From assembly GCF_004331485.1 (NCBI RefSeq), contig NZ_SJKD01000008.1, positions 186,001 through 250,000 of the forward strand: a stretch of DNA of 64,000 bases, in the 5' to 3' direction. The position numbers and the translations under genes are program-made. This DNA comes from Kribbella capetownensis (GTDB lineage: Bacteria > Actinomycetota > Actinomycetes > Propionibacteriales > Kribbellaceae). The notes beneath the pieces were generated by a model that worked only from the letters and a program-made list of their open reading frames with translations, was not told where the DNA came from and searched no databases. Shown in pieces: positions 8,564 to 16,648 of the stretch. Positions within the stretch are counted from its first letter, which is position 1. Each line of letters opens with the position of its first letter.

Positions 8564-9279
8564 CCGAATCCGACGTGCACACTCTGACCGGCCCCTACGT
8601 CCTCGACGCGCTGCCCGAGGACGAGCGGACCTTGTTCGAGGCGCATCTGGCCGGCTGCACCTTCTGCGCCACCGAGGTCGCCGAGCTCCGCGAGGCCGCG
8701 GTCAAGCTCGCCACCCAGGTCGCGACCCCGCCGCCGCCCTCGCTCAAGCCGAACGTCCTGGCCGCCATCGACCACGTCCGCCAGGTACCTCCGCTGGTTG
8801 CCGGGCACCGCGGCGCGCCCGCGCGCAAGCGGTTCACACGTCGTTCCGTCCTCACTCTTGCCGCGGCCGCGCTCGCGGTCGCCGGTGTCGGCGGTGTCGC
8901 CGTCGACCAGTACCGCGAGAAGACCGACGCGGTTCAGGCCAACGACCAGATCACCGCCGTCCTGGCCCAGCCGGATGCGCGAACTGTCCGGGGGCCCGTC
9001 GCCGGCGGCGGTCAGGCCACCATCGTCATGTCTCCCAGCGCGGACGAGGCGGTCGTCGTACTGAACGACCTGCCCAGACTGCGCGCGGGCCGGACCTGGC
9101 AGCTGTGGATGATCGACCCGTCGAAGACGGCCCACTCGGTCGGCCTTGCCTCGGGTGATGTCACCCGGGTGCTGGACGGCTCGGTCACCGGCATGATCGC
9201 CTTCGGCCTCACCAACGAGCCCGACGGCGGCTCCGCCACACCGTCCCAGCCGGCCGCGGCGACGATCCCGATGACCTGA
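8560..9279 (+). CDS. rskA: RskA-type anti-sigma factor
   Basis: A 239-residue single-pass membrane anti-sigma factor. The cytoplasmic N-terminal domain carries the zinc anti-sigma signature HxxxCxxC (H29, C33, C36). One transmembrane helix follows (about residues 89-110) and then an extracytoplasmic RskA domain with the LRAGRTWQLWMID and GLASGDVTRVL blocks. It should hold SigK at the membrane until regulated proteolysis or redox change releases it. Start ATG overlaps the sigK stop as ATGA, so the pair is translationally coupled and made in balanced amounts. Confidence 0.88.
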   Translation: MTESDVHTLTGPYVLDALPEDERTLFEAHLAGCTFCATEVAELREAAVKLATQVATPPPPSLKPNVLAAIDHVRQVPPLVAGHRGAPARKRFTRRSVLTLAAAALAVAGVGGVAVDQYREKTDAVQANDQITAVLAQPDARTVRGPVAGGGQATIVMSPSADEAVVVLNDLPRLRAGRTWQLWMIDPSKTAHSVGLASGDVTRVLDGSVTGMIAFGLTNEPDGGSATPSQPAAATIPMT

Positions 9280-9298
9280 CGGCGGGTACTGTCGCCGC

Positions 9299-9739
9299 AT
9301 GGACGAGGCTTCGGCTGAGGTGCAGGGTCGGGTCAGGGACAGTTTCGAGCGGCAAGGGCTGATGCACCATCTCGGTGCACGCCTCGCAGTGATCGCTCCG
9401 GGGCGGGTGCATATCGTGCTGCCGAGCCGGCCCGAGGTCACGCAGCAGCACGGCTACTTCCATGCCGGAGCCACCAGCTCGATCGCAGACAGTGCCGGCG
9501 GGTACGCCGCTTTCACGCTCTTCCCGGAAGAGAGCTCGGTGCTTACGGTCGAGTACAAGATCAACCTGCTCGCCCCGGCCGAAGGCGACCACCTCGAAGC
9601 TGTCGGCACAGTGCTCAAGTCCGGCCGGACGCTCACCGTCTGCCAGCTCGAGGTGTTCTCGGTCCAGGGCAGCCGGCGGACGCTGGTCGCGACCGGCCAG
9701 CAGACGCTCATCCAGGTCGCGGCGCGCCCCGAACGCTGA
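9299..9739 (+). CDS. PaaI-type hotdog-fold thioesterase
   Basis: A 146-residue single-domain hotdog protein of the PaaI/acyl-CoA thioesterase group. The segment QQHGYFHAGATSSIADSAGGYAAF holds the HG dipeptide and the acidic residue that act in this family, followed by the VEYKINLLAPA strand. It should hydrolyse acyl- or aryl-CoA esters; the acyl group is unknown. It starts 20 bp after rskA but shows no clear functional link to it. Confidence 0.85.
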   Translation: MDEASAEVQGRVRDSFERQGLMHHLGARLAVIAPGRVHIVLPSRPEVTQQHGYFHAGATSSIADSAGGYAAFTLFPEESSVLTVEYKINLLAPAEGDHLEAVGTVLKSGRTLTVCQLEVFSVQGSRRTLVATGQQTLIQVAARPER

Positions 9740-9829
9740 GCGACGCTCAGAAATTCCTTCTGATCGGACCGATGAATCCGGCGGTCGCGCGCGGTCTACC
9801 CAGGTGACAGCAATTTCCCTGGAGGACCT

Positions 9830-11224
9830 GTGCGGACGACGACTCAACAACGATGGGTGCTGGGACTGGCCTCGATCGGCTCGGTCATGGTGGCCCTTGA
9901 TGTCCTGGTGGTGGCGGCTGCGCTGACCACCATCCGGGCGGATCTCGGCGCCACGGCCGAGCAGCTCGAGTGGACCGTGAACGCGTACGGCCTGAGTTTC
10001 GCGATGCTTCTGATGACCGCCGCGGCGATCGGTGACCGCTGGGGGCGCCGGCGGACGTATGCCGGCGGTCTGGTGTTGTTCACGCTGGCATCGGTAGCGT
10101 GTGCGCTGGCCACCTCGCTGCCGTGGCTGATCGCGGCGCGCGCCATCCAAGGCGTCGGCGCGGCCGTGGTGATGCCGCTGGCGATGGGGCTGCTCGGTGC
10201 GGCGTTCCCACCCGAACGGCGCGGCTGGGCGACCGGCGTGTTCAGTGGAGTGACCGGCCTGGCCGTGCTCGGCGGTCCGATGATCGGTGGTGCGGTGACC
10301 GAAGGTCTCGCCTGGCAGTGGATCTTCTGGATCAATGTCCCGGTCGGCCTGATCGCGATCCCGCTGGTACTGCGGAACATCCCGGAGAGCAAGGGCCCGA
10401 TGCGGCGACTCGACCTGACCGGCGCCGTGCTGATCAGCCTCGCGGTCCTCGGTCTGGTCTGGGGTGTGGTCCACGGTCAGGGCTCGGGCTGGTCGAGTGC
10501 CGAGGTGCTCGGGTCGTTCGCGGCCGGCGTCGTACTGCTCGCCGCCTTCGCCGTCCGGGAGAACCGGACGGCGCACCCGATGGTGCCGCTGACGTTCTTC
10601 CGCAACCGGACGTTCAGCGCAGCGAACTCGGCCGGATTCTTCCTCAGCGCCGCCCTGTTCAGTGCGGTGTTCTTCCTCTCGCAGTACATGCAGGTCGTGC
10701 TCGGCTCCGGGCCGTTCATGGCCGGGCTGAAGCTGCTGCCCTGGACCGCGACGCTGTTCATCGTCGGCCCGATCGCGGGTCGCCTGGTGGACCGCGTGGG
10801 TGAGCGGCCGCTGGTCGTGATCGGGCTTGGTCTGCAGGCCCTCGGGATGCTCTGGGTCAGCCAGATCAGCAAGGGTTCCGTGCAGTACTACGAACTGATC
10901 GTGCCGCTCGTGATCACGGGCTGCGGCGTCTCGCTCGCGATGCCGGCCACGCAGAACGCCAGCGTCGGATCGCTGCCACGCGAGTCGGTCGGAATCGCGG
11001 CCGGCATCTACAGCATGACCCGCCAACTCGGTGGCGCCGCCGGTGTCGCCGTACTCGGATCCGTGTTCGCATCCGCCGGTGGGTACGCCGGTCACGGCTT
11101 CACCCGGGCCCTCGCGGGCTGCGGCGTACTGTCGTTGCTCGGGGCACTGTCGGGCCTCGGCATCACCGCCCGCCGGCGGACCGCCGGACCGGTCGTGCCC
11201 AGGGCCATGGAGGAGGTGGGATGA
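9830..11224 (+). CDS. MFS drug:H+ antiporter, DHA2 (EmrB/QacA) family
   Basis: A 464-residue protein with about 14 hydrophobic segments, the DHA2 layout. The loop 2-3 motif reads GDRWGRRRTYAGG and an early acidic residue lies in helix 1 (VALDVLVVAAAL). It should export hydrophobic compounds using the proton gradient. A GGAGGA ribosome site sits just upstream of the GTG start. Its stop overlaps the ATG of the sigma-factor gene, so the transporter and sigma factor form a coupled operon. Confidence 0.9.
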   Translation: MRTTTQQRWVLGLASIGSVMVALDVLVVAAALTTIRADLGATAEQLEWTVNAYGLSFAMLLMTAAAIGDRWGRRRTYAGGLVLFTLASVACALATSLPWLIAARAIQGVGAAVVMPLAMGLLGAAFPPERRGWATGVFSGVTGLAVLGGPMIGGAVTEGLAWQWIFWINVPVGLIAIPLVLRNIPESKGPMRRLDLTGAVLISLAVLGLVWGVVHGQGSGWSSAEVLGSFAAGVVLLAAFAVRENRTAHPMVPLTFFRNRTFSAANSAGFFLSAALFSAVFFLSQYMQVVLGSGPFMAGLKLLPWTATLFIVGPIAGRLVDRVGERPLVVIGLGLQALGMLWVSQISKGSVQYYELIVPLVITGCGVSLAMPATQNASVGSLPRESVGIAAGIYSMTRQLGGAAGVAVLGSVFASAGGYAGHGFTRALAGCGVLSLLGALSGLGITARRRTAGPVVPRAMEEVG

Positions 11225-12162
11225 ACCTCGAGGAGGAGTTCGCGCAGCATCGGGCCGAGCTGGTCGCGCACTGCTACCGGATGCTCGGCTCGCTGCACGA
11301 TGCCGAGGACGCGGTGCAGGAGACGTACCTGCGGGCCTGGCGCGGACACGCGGACTTCGAGGGCCGTTCGACGGTCCGGACCTGGCTCTACCGGATCGCG
11401 ACCAACGTGTGCCTCAACCTCCTCCAGCACAGCAGCCGCCGCGTGGTGCCGTCCGCGCTCGGTGCCCCCGGCAACGACCCCGAGGAGCTGCATCCGTACG
11501 CACTCGAAGTGACCTGGCTCGAGCCGTTCCCGGACCTCCTGCTCGGGGCCGATCCGGCCACCGTGGTCGGCGACCGGGAGAGCCTGCGGCTGGCGATGGT
11601 CGCCGCGATGCAGCACCTGCCGCCGCGGCAGCGCGCCGTACTGATCTTGCGCGAGGTGCTGACCTGGCCGGCGGCCGAGGTCGCCACGCTGCTCGACACC
11701 ACCACGGCCGCCGTCAACAGTTCACTGCAGCGCGCCCGAGCCGAACTGGCCCGGCTCCGGCCGATCGAGGAGGACCTCAGCGTGCCGGACGAGCCGCTCC
11801 GGCGCGCGCTGCTCGACCAGTTCGCCACGGCGATGGAGAACAAGGATCTGGTCGCGCTGGAGGCGCTGTTCACGGCGGACGCCCGGTGGGAGATGCCACC
11901 GATCCCGACCTGGTTCAGCGGACGGAACGACGTACTGCGGCTGCTGGACTCGAAGCTGCGGCCCGGTCCGGATCGACGGATCCTGGTCGAGACGTCGGCG
12001 AACGGGCAGCCCGCGTTCGCGCTCTACATCCGCGGTCACGACGGGCGCTATCACGCGCATTCGATCAAGGTCCTGACCCTCACCAAGGCCGGTATCGCGG
12101 CCGTTCTCGCCTTCCACCAGCCCGCGCTCTTTCCGGCGTTCGGGCTGTCCATCATCCGCTGA
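11221..12162 (+). CDS. ECF sigma factor with C-terminal SnoaL-like domain
   Basis: A 313-residue sigma-70-family protein of the SigG/SigX5-like group. Region 2 is at about residues 10-75 (LVAHCYRMLGSLHDAEDAVQETYLRAW), region 4 at about 130-180 (LPPRQRAVLILREVLTWPAAEVATLL), and an NTF2/SnoaL-like domain covers about 195-313. In such ECF groups the C-terminal domain can modulate activity in cis, so a separate anti-sigma factor is often missing, as here. It is coupled to the DHA2 exporter upstream and followed 13 bp later by the PEP-mutase-family gene. Confidence 0.87.
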   Translation: MNLEEEFAQHRAELVAHCYRMLGSLHDAEDAVQETYLRAWRGHADFEGRSTVRTWLYRIATNVCLNLLQHSSRRVVPSALGAPGNDPEELHPYALEVTWLEPFPDLLLGADPATVVGDRESLRLAMVAAMQHLPPRQRAVLILREVLTWPAAEVATLLDTTTAAVNSSLQRARAELARLRPIEEDLSVPDEPLRRALLDQFATAMENKDLVALEALFTADARWEMPPIPTWFSGRNDVLRLLDSKLRPGPDRRILVETSANGQPAFALYIRGHDGRYHAHSIKVLTLTKAGIAAVLAFHQPALFPAFGLSIIR

Positions 12163-12175
12163 CACGGAGACAACG

Positions 12176-12940
12176 ATGACTTTGGCAACCACTCTCCGGG
12201 CGCTGCACGTGCCCGGCACACCCGTCGTCCTGCCCAACGCCTGGGACGCGGCCTCGGCCCGGATGGTGGAGGCGGCAGGCTTCCCAGCCGTCGCGACCAG
12301 CAGCTTCGCCACCGCGACGATCCTCGGGTACGACGACGGCGAACACGTCCCGGTCGAGGATGTCCTGGTCGCGACGACCCGGATCGCGCAGTCGATCGCG
12401 GTGCCGTTGACCGTCGACTTCGAGCGTGGCTACCGGCTCGCCCCGGCCGAGCTCGTCGAACGGTTCACCGCGACCGGTGCCGTCGGCCTCAACCTCGAGG
12501 ACTCCGATCCCGCCACCGGCACCATGATCGATCCGGCCGAACAGGCGGACTTCCTGGCCGCGATCCGGGCCGAAGCCGGCACCGAACTGGTGATCAACGC
12601 CCGGATCGACGCGTTCGTGCGCCGCGCCGGTTCACCCGAGGAGCAGCTGCGGACCGCCCTCGACCGCGCCGCCCACTACCTCGCCGCCGGCGCCGACTGC
12701 GTCTACCCGATCGGGGTCGGCGACCTCGACCTGATCGCCAGGCTGACCAAGGAGATCGCCGGTCCGGTGAACGTCGGCTACGGCCAGGGCGCCAACTCCG
12801 TGGCCGACTACACCGCGGCCGGTGTCGCCCGGATCAGCTTCGGCCCCATGCTCCAGCGCCACCTCTACAGCAAACTGTCCGATTCGATGCTCCCTGCGCT
12901 CATCGCCGACTGGAATCCGTTTTCCGACCACACTCCGTGA
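12176..12940 (+). CDS. Isocitrate lyase/PEP mutase family protein
   Basis: A 254-residue TIM-barrel enzyme of the PEP mutase/isocitrate lyase superfamily. Recognisable blocks are LPNAWDAASARMVEAAGF near the N-terminus, PLTVDFERGY with the metal-binding acidic pair, and GVNLEDSDP-like GLNLEDSDPATG. It lacks the cysteine loop of true isocitrate lyase, so a C-C bond lyase or hydrolase acting on a small oxo-acid is more likely. It follows the sigma factor on the same strand, probably in the same transcript. Confidence 0.82.
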   Translation: MTLATTLRALHVPGTPVVLPNAWDAASARMVEAAGFPAVATSSFATATILGYDDGEHVPVEDVLVATTRIAQSIAVPLTVDFERGYRLAPAELVERFTATGAVGLNLEDSDPATGTMIDPAEQADFLAAIRAEAGTELVINARIDAFVRRAGSPEEQLRTALDRAAHYLAAGADCVYPIGVGDLDLIARLTKEIAGPVNVGYGQGANSVADYTAAGVARISFGPMLQRHLYSKLSDSMLPALIADWNPFSDHTP

Positions 12941-13021
12941 TCAGGTGTGTGGAATCGGGCCGATCGGGTACGGCGGGGATTTAGGTAGTGCCAGCAACCA
13001 TCGACAGAACGGGGAAAGACG

Positions 13022-13237
13022 ATGGGCATGTTCGACAACCTGAAGGACAAGGCGACCGAGGCCGTCGACGAGCACGGCGACAAGGTGAGCGAGGGCCTGG
13101 ACAAGGCCGGCGAGTTCGCCAACGAGAAGACCGGTGGTGAGCACGGGGACAAGATCGACCAGGGCACCGACTTCGCCAAGGACCGGCTGGACGGGCTGGA
13201 CGGTCAGAACGACGACATGCCGGACAACGAGTCCTGA
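13022..13237 (+). CDS. MT0933-type small antitoxin-like protein
   Basis: A 71-residue, highly charged, soluble protein (LKDKATEAVDEHGDKVSEGLDKAG, then a second EHGDKIDQGTDFAKD repeat). This matches the small actinobacterial family annotated as MT0933-like antitoxin. The two halves look like a degenerate tandem repeat of an amphipathic helix. No toxin gene lies next to it, so the antitoxin label is only a family name here; a stress-related role is equally possible. A GGGGAAAG ribosome site precedes the ATG, and a very strong hairpin follows. Confidence 0.7.
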   Translation: MGMFDNLKDKATEAVDEHGDKVSEGLDKAGEFANEKTGGEHGDKIDQGTDFAKDRLDGLDGQNDDMPDNES

Positions 13238-13265
13238 GCCGAGACAACCTGAACTGAGCAGAGGC

Positions 13266-13300
13266 CGAGCGGCCGCGGACCCGGCGTCCGCGGCCGCTCG
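13266..13300. terminator. Perfect 15-bp stem hairpin
   Basis: Arms 13266-13280 and 13286-13300 are exact reverse complements (CGAGCGGCCGCGGAC) with a 5-nt CCGGC loop. It lies between the small antitoxin-like gene and the convergent broken methyltransferase, so it probably ends transcription from both sides. No U-tract follows, as is common in actinomycetes. Confidence 0.75.
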
Positions 13301-13313
13301 CGACTACCTGCTG

Positions 13314-13932
13314 TCAGTGCCAGATGACGGCATCGATCTCGCGGCGGCGTTCGGAGAAGAGGTCGTGGTCGGCGGCCCGGCGCAGCAGGCCGCGGAGATC
13401 GGCCTCGAAGGCCGGCCGGTCCGCGCCGAGCAGAGCCGGTGTGGAGCCGGACAGGGAGAAGACAGCGGCGACGAGGTCGTCCACGGTGCGCTCCTCGATC
13501 TCGCCACCACCCACGATGATCCGGGTCGGACCGTCGTACCCGGCGCTGCGCATGACGTCCTCCTCACCGCCGCGGTGCCGGTCGGCAGCGCACCCGGAAG
13601 GTGCCGAGCTCCGGCGAGATGTCCTCGGCCAGGAGCTTGCGCCACCGGATGTTGGTGATCCCGGCTCGCTCGGCCCGACGGGCCGCCACCGCGACCATGT
13701 CGCCGTCCGCGTCGACACCGACTGCTTCTTCGAACAGTGGCGCGAACAACAGCGTCAGCGGTCCCGGCCCGCATCCCACGTCGAGCAACCGGCCGCTGCC
13801 GTCGAGCCCGAGCTCATCGCGCACCGCCTCCGCAAGCCCAGCGGGGTAGGCCATCCGGCCGACTACGTAGTGCTCGGCACTCCCGGCGTACAGGCTCTCG
13901 TCCCAGGTCCAGTTCCACTCGCCGGCGCTCAC
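13314..13932 (-). pseudogene. Class I SAM-dependent methyltransferase, internally deleted and frameshifted
   Basis: The N-terminal part (13932 down to about 13590) is a good methyltransferase start: SLYAGSAEHYVVGRMAYP, then the SAM-binding motif LLDVGCGPGPLTLLFAP and the acidic VGVDADGDMV. After LGTFRV the frame runs into junk and stops. In a different frame, from about 13583 to 13314, the family's C-terminus resumes (EEDVMRSAGYDGPTRIIV ... VVERT-like EERTVDDLVAAVFSLS). The middle of the domain, roughly 70-100 residues, is absent. So this looks like a deletion with a frame change. A sequencing or assembly collapse is possible but less likely given the missing middle. Confidence 0.7.
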
Positions 13933-13984
13933 CGCTCGAGACTAATCGAGGAGTTGTGACCACGCGACGTGATTTGGTGGGGCG

Positions 13985-14803
13985 ATGGAGTTGACGGAGA
14001 AGCTCGAATGGAACGGACGGACGATCGCGTGGGGCCGGCGAGGTCGCGGTCCGGCGGTGGTGTTCTGCCACGGTACGCCGTTCTCGTCGCGGGTCTGGAG
14101 CGCCCACGCGGATGCCCTGAGCAACGAGTTCACGGTGTACCTGTGGGACATGCCGGGGTACGGCGAATCGTCCAAGCGAGCCGGGGACGCGGTTGACTTC
14201 GATGCTCAGGGCAAGGTGCTGGCTGCGCTCCTGCGGCACTGGGGCCTTGAGCGGCTGCACGTCATTGCCCATGACTACGGCGGTGCGGCGTCGTTGCGGG
14301 CGACGCTGTTCGAGCAGGCGACGTACACGTCGTTGCTGCTGGTCGACACGGTCGCGATCCCGCCGGCCGGGTCGCCGTTCTTCCGGTTCGTGCAGGACAA
14401 CCCGACGACGCTCGACCAGCTGCCCGGTTACATCCACGAGGCGATCCTGCGCGCGTACATCCAGAACGCCACCCTCCACGGCCTGCGCGCGAACCAGCTT
14501 GACCAGCTCGTCTCCCCGTGGCTCGGCGAGGTCGGTCAGCCCGCGTTCTACCGTCAGATAGCGCAGTTCGACGAACGGTATCTCCAAGACATCGAGGACC
14601 ATCTGGGCAAGCTCAGCATCCCGGTCAAGGTCCTGTGGGGTGCCGATGACGCCTGGCTCTCCCCCACCATCGGACGGCGTCTCGCCTCCCTCATCCCGCA
14701 AGCCACGTACACGGAGATCCCGTCATCCGGTCACTTGATGCAGTACGACGCACCGATCCCGCTCAGCCACCATCTCCACAGCTGGCTCGCTCAGGTGGTG
14801 TGA
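13985..14803 (+). CDS. Alpha/beta hydrolase (haloalkane-dehalogenase-like)
   Basis: A 272-residue alpha/beta hydrolase. The nucleophile elbow reads AHDYGGA, with Asp (D97) in place of serine, the arrangement found in haloalkane dehalogenases and epoxide hydrolases. The oxyanion HGTPFSSRVW segment lies near residue 30, the later acid in VLWGADDAWL, and the catalytic H250 in SSGHLMQYDAP. It could hydrolyse an epoxide, a halide or an ester-like substrate. Its 3' end overlaps the convergent membrane-protein gene by 13 bp. Confidence 0.87.
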   Translation: MELTEKLEWNGRTIAWGRRGRGPAVVFCHGTPFSSRVWSAHADALSNEFTVYLWDMPGYGESSKRAGDAVDFDAQGKVLAALLRHWGLERLHVIAHDYGGAASLRATLFEQATYTSLLLVDTVAIPPAGSPFFRFVQDNPTTLDQLPGYIHEAILRAYIQNATLHGLRANQLDQLVSPWLGEVGQPAFYRQIAQFDERYLQDIEDHLGKLSIPVKVLWGADDAWLSPTIGRRLASLIPQATYTEIPSSGHLMQYDAPIPLSHHLHSWLAQVV

Positions 14804-15741
14804 ATCGGTACCGGACGGACTCCCAGCGAGCGGACCGAGTCGTCGAGCAGCTGGTTGCCTCGGGCATCGATGGTGCAGCGGGCCGGATCCGGGTTGCCGG
14901 ACGGCACGTCCTTGACGCCGACGACGAGGTCGTCCACGAGGTTGGCCGGGAGCTGGTTCAGGTAGGTTGCCGCGGCGGCCACGCATTCGTCCGGTGTCGG
15001 CCGGTGGGTGCTTCCGGTGGCGACGTACTCACGTGAGTGCAGTTGTGAGCAGTTCACGGCGGACTGGGTCCGGCGATCGAAGCAGCGCCGCCAGCCGGCC
15101 GCCGTTCCGTTCTGCAGGACGTTGTGAGCCGATCCCATCACGTCCTCATCTGTCTGCACGGCGCACACTCCGCCCGGCGCCGCGGCGGCTTGCGCCGTGA
15201 CGGCGTCGATCGCCGGCGAACCACCCAGGAACCGTACGACGGCGTCCTGATCGCAGTTCGTTGCCCCCAGCAACTCCTCGAATCGATGCTTCTCCCGGCA
15301 GTCGATCGCCTCCTTCGAAGCAGACCAGCACCGAGGCCCAGCCGCAGTCGTCGCCACCGGATTGCTCGGCTGTGCAGTGGTCGTCACAGACGACGATGGA
15401 GCGACGCTCGGCCCCGCGACCGGCCCCGATCCAGGCCCCGACGGGTGGGCGTTGCCCAGGATCATCACGACCACCGACAAGAAATAGCAGACGACTGCAG
15501 CTGCCGTCGGGACCTTCCGCAACCGCGGATGAGTGGACCAGATCCAGTACGCCAGCACGACTGCGGCCGCTCCCACCAGGATCAGGGCGGCGGCGGTGAT
15601 CTGGGCCCAGATGGCGTCGGTCGCGTCGATCACCGACGGCACCGCGAACGCCAGCGGCAGCCCCAGCCCCAGGGGCAGCCCGGCGGACACGACGAAGGGC
15701 CAGAGCTTCGTCGTGCCGCCGGAGGTGGACTGCGTGTTCAG
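14791..15741 (-). CDS. Membrane protein with Cys-rich exported domain (septum-formation-like)
   Basis: Two N-terminal transmembrane helices (LGLGLPLAFAV region and ITAAALILVGAAAVVLAYW, plus a third hydrophobic stretch VVCYFLSVVVMILG) precede a Pro/Ser/Thr linker. The outer domain repeats a C..C pattern (CWSASKEAIDCREKHRFE and CFDRRTQSAVNCSQLHSREYV), as in septum-formation-type domains of actinobacteria. It is the last gene of a four-gene operon. The start is odd: no ATG/GTG lies near the upstream stop, but a CTG overlapping that stop (CTGA) gives the plausible N-terminus NTQSTSGGTTKLWPFVV (316 residues); GTG at 15690 gives 299. Confidence 0.65.
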   Translation of the reverse strand: MNTQSTSGGTTKLWPFVVSAGLPLGLGLPLAFAVPSVIDATDAIWAQITAAALILVGAAAVVLAYWIWSTHPRLRKVPTAAAVVCYFLSVVVMILGNAHPSGPGSGPVAGPSVAPSSSVTTTAQPSNPVATTAAGPRCWSASKEAIDCREKHRFEELLGATNCDQDAVVRFLGGSPAIDAVTAQAAAAPGGVCAVQTDEDVMGSAHNVLQNGTAAGWRRCFDRRTQSAVNCSQLHSREYVATGSTHRPTPDECVAAAATYLNQLPANLVDDLVVGVKDVPSGNPDPARCTIDARGNQLLDDSVRSLGVRPVPIHTT

Positions 15742-16400
15742 GACAGCACCATGTTCATCAGCACGGCCTCCACCTCACCGCTCCCACAGCCGTCGGAGTC
15801 CTTCAGCGACAAGCTGATCTTGAGCGCGTTCACCTTCTGTACCGGCAGGTCGAAGGCCGCGATCTGGTTCAGCTTCACGGTCTTCTGGTCGATGTACTGA
15901 CTGTTGCCGTCGAGGCGAACCTGCAGGATCTGCTCGGAGCTCTCCGACGAGTTGCTCTCGCCGAACTCGAGCTTGATCTTGCTGAAGTTGTTCGCCAGCC
16001 GAAGCTCGAGGACCTGGCCGTAGGAGTCTCCGCACCCGTTGAGGGTGCCGCCGATCCCGGTCGCCTGTTTGCGGTCGGCAACGTCGTACCGGCCGTCGCG
16101 CCAACCGTCCGGGTACTTGAAGATGCTGCTCAGCGTCAGCGGGCGGTTGGCAGCCTCGGGTGGCAGCACGGCCGGCTTCTCGCTGTCTTCGGGTTCGCTC
16201 GGTTCCTCACTCGGTGAATCAACGGACGGTGTGTCCGTCGGGATCGTCTCGGTTGGGGTGGTCTCAGTAGCGGTCGGGCTCTCGGTTGGTGTCGGTGCGG
16301 TGGTCTGGGCCGCGACCGCGCCGGTGTTCGGCGCGTCGTCGCCGCAGCCGGTCGCGGCCAGGCCCAGGACCAGCACGGTGGCCAGGATGCGCAGCTTCAT
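15738..16400 (-). CDS. Lipoprotein with Thr/Pro/Glu linker and NPCBM-like domain
   Basis: A 220-residue lipoprotein. Signal peptide KLRILATVLVLGLAATGC ends in a clear lipobox (Cys at about residue 19). Residues 30-80 are a Thr/Pro/Ser/Glu-rich linker. The C-terminal domain (about 90-220) looks like a beta-sandwich of the NPCBM/NEW2 kind (DGRYDVADRKQATGIGG, LELRLANNFSKIKLEFG), a class linked to carbohydrate or surface binding; this is an inference from pattern only. Its ATG overlaps the upstream stop (ATGA). The longer open frame upstream was rejected because it runs through the preceding membrane gene. Confidence 0.75.
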   Translation of the reverse strand: MKLRILATVLVLGLAATGCGDDAPNTGAVAAQTTAPTPTESPTATETTPTETIPTDTPSVDSPSEEPSEPEDSEKPAVLPPEAANRPLTLSSIFKYPDGWRDGRYDVADRKQATGIGGTLNGCGDSYGQVLELRLANNFSKIKLEFGESNSSESSEQILQVRLDGNSQYIDQKTVKLNQIAAFDLPVQKVNALKISLSLKDSDGCGSGEVEAVLMNMVLS

Positions 16401-16648
16401 GGCCGCCTCCGGAAGGCGTCGGATCCGGTGGATTCGGTCATCCTGGGCAGGACGCCGGCCGCGTACGCGATCGCCAGCAGGATCCCGACCGGCAGGAACA
16501 ACAGACCGAAGACGAGACCGCTGATCCAGTAGGCGCGGTTCCGGTCGGCCTCGACCCAGGCGTACGACGGACGTCGTATGGCGTCGATCACCGCGGCGAT
16601 GGTGATCAGGTAGCAAACAACGATGATCGCTGTCAGCATCGGCGTCAC
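16397..16648 (-). CDS. Small two-helix membrane protein
   Basis: An 83-residue protein with two transmembrane helices (LTAIIVVCYLITIAAVIDAI and WISGLVFGLLFLPVGILLAIAYAA) and short charged ends. No family recognised. Its GTG start overlaps the stop of the gene before it (GTGA), and its own stop overlaps the lipoprotein ATG, so it is sandwiched in a fully coupled operon and probably works with its neighbours at the membrane. Confidence 0.7.
   Translation of the reverse strand: MTPMLTAIIVVCYLITIAAVIDAIRRPSYAWVEADRNRAYWISGLVFGLLFLPVGILLAIAYAAGVLPRMTESTGSDAFRRRP

Noticed and set aside
9209..11095. Long minus-strand open frame opposite the thioesterase and DHA2 exporter
   Set aside because: The product is His/Arg/Gln/Glu-rich, low-complexity antisense noise; the sense strand encodes clear membrane helices.
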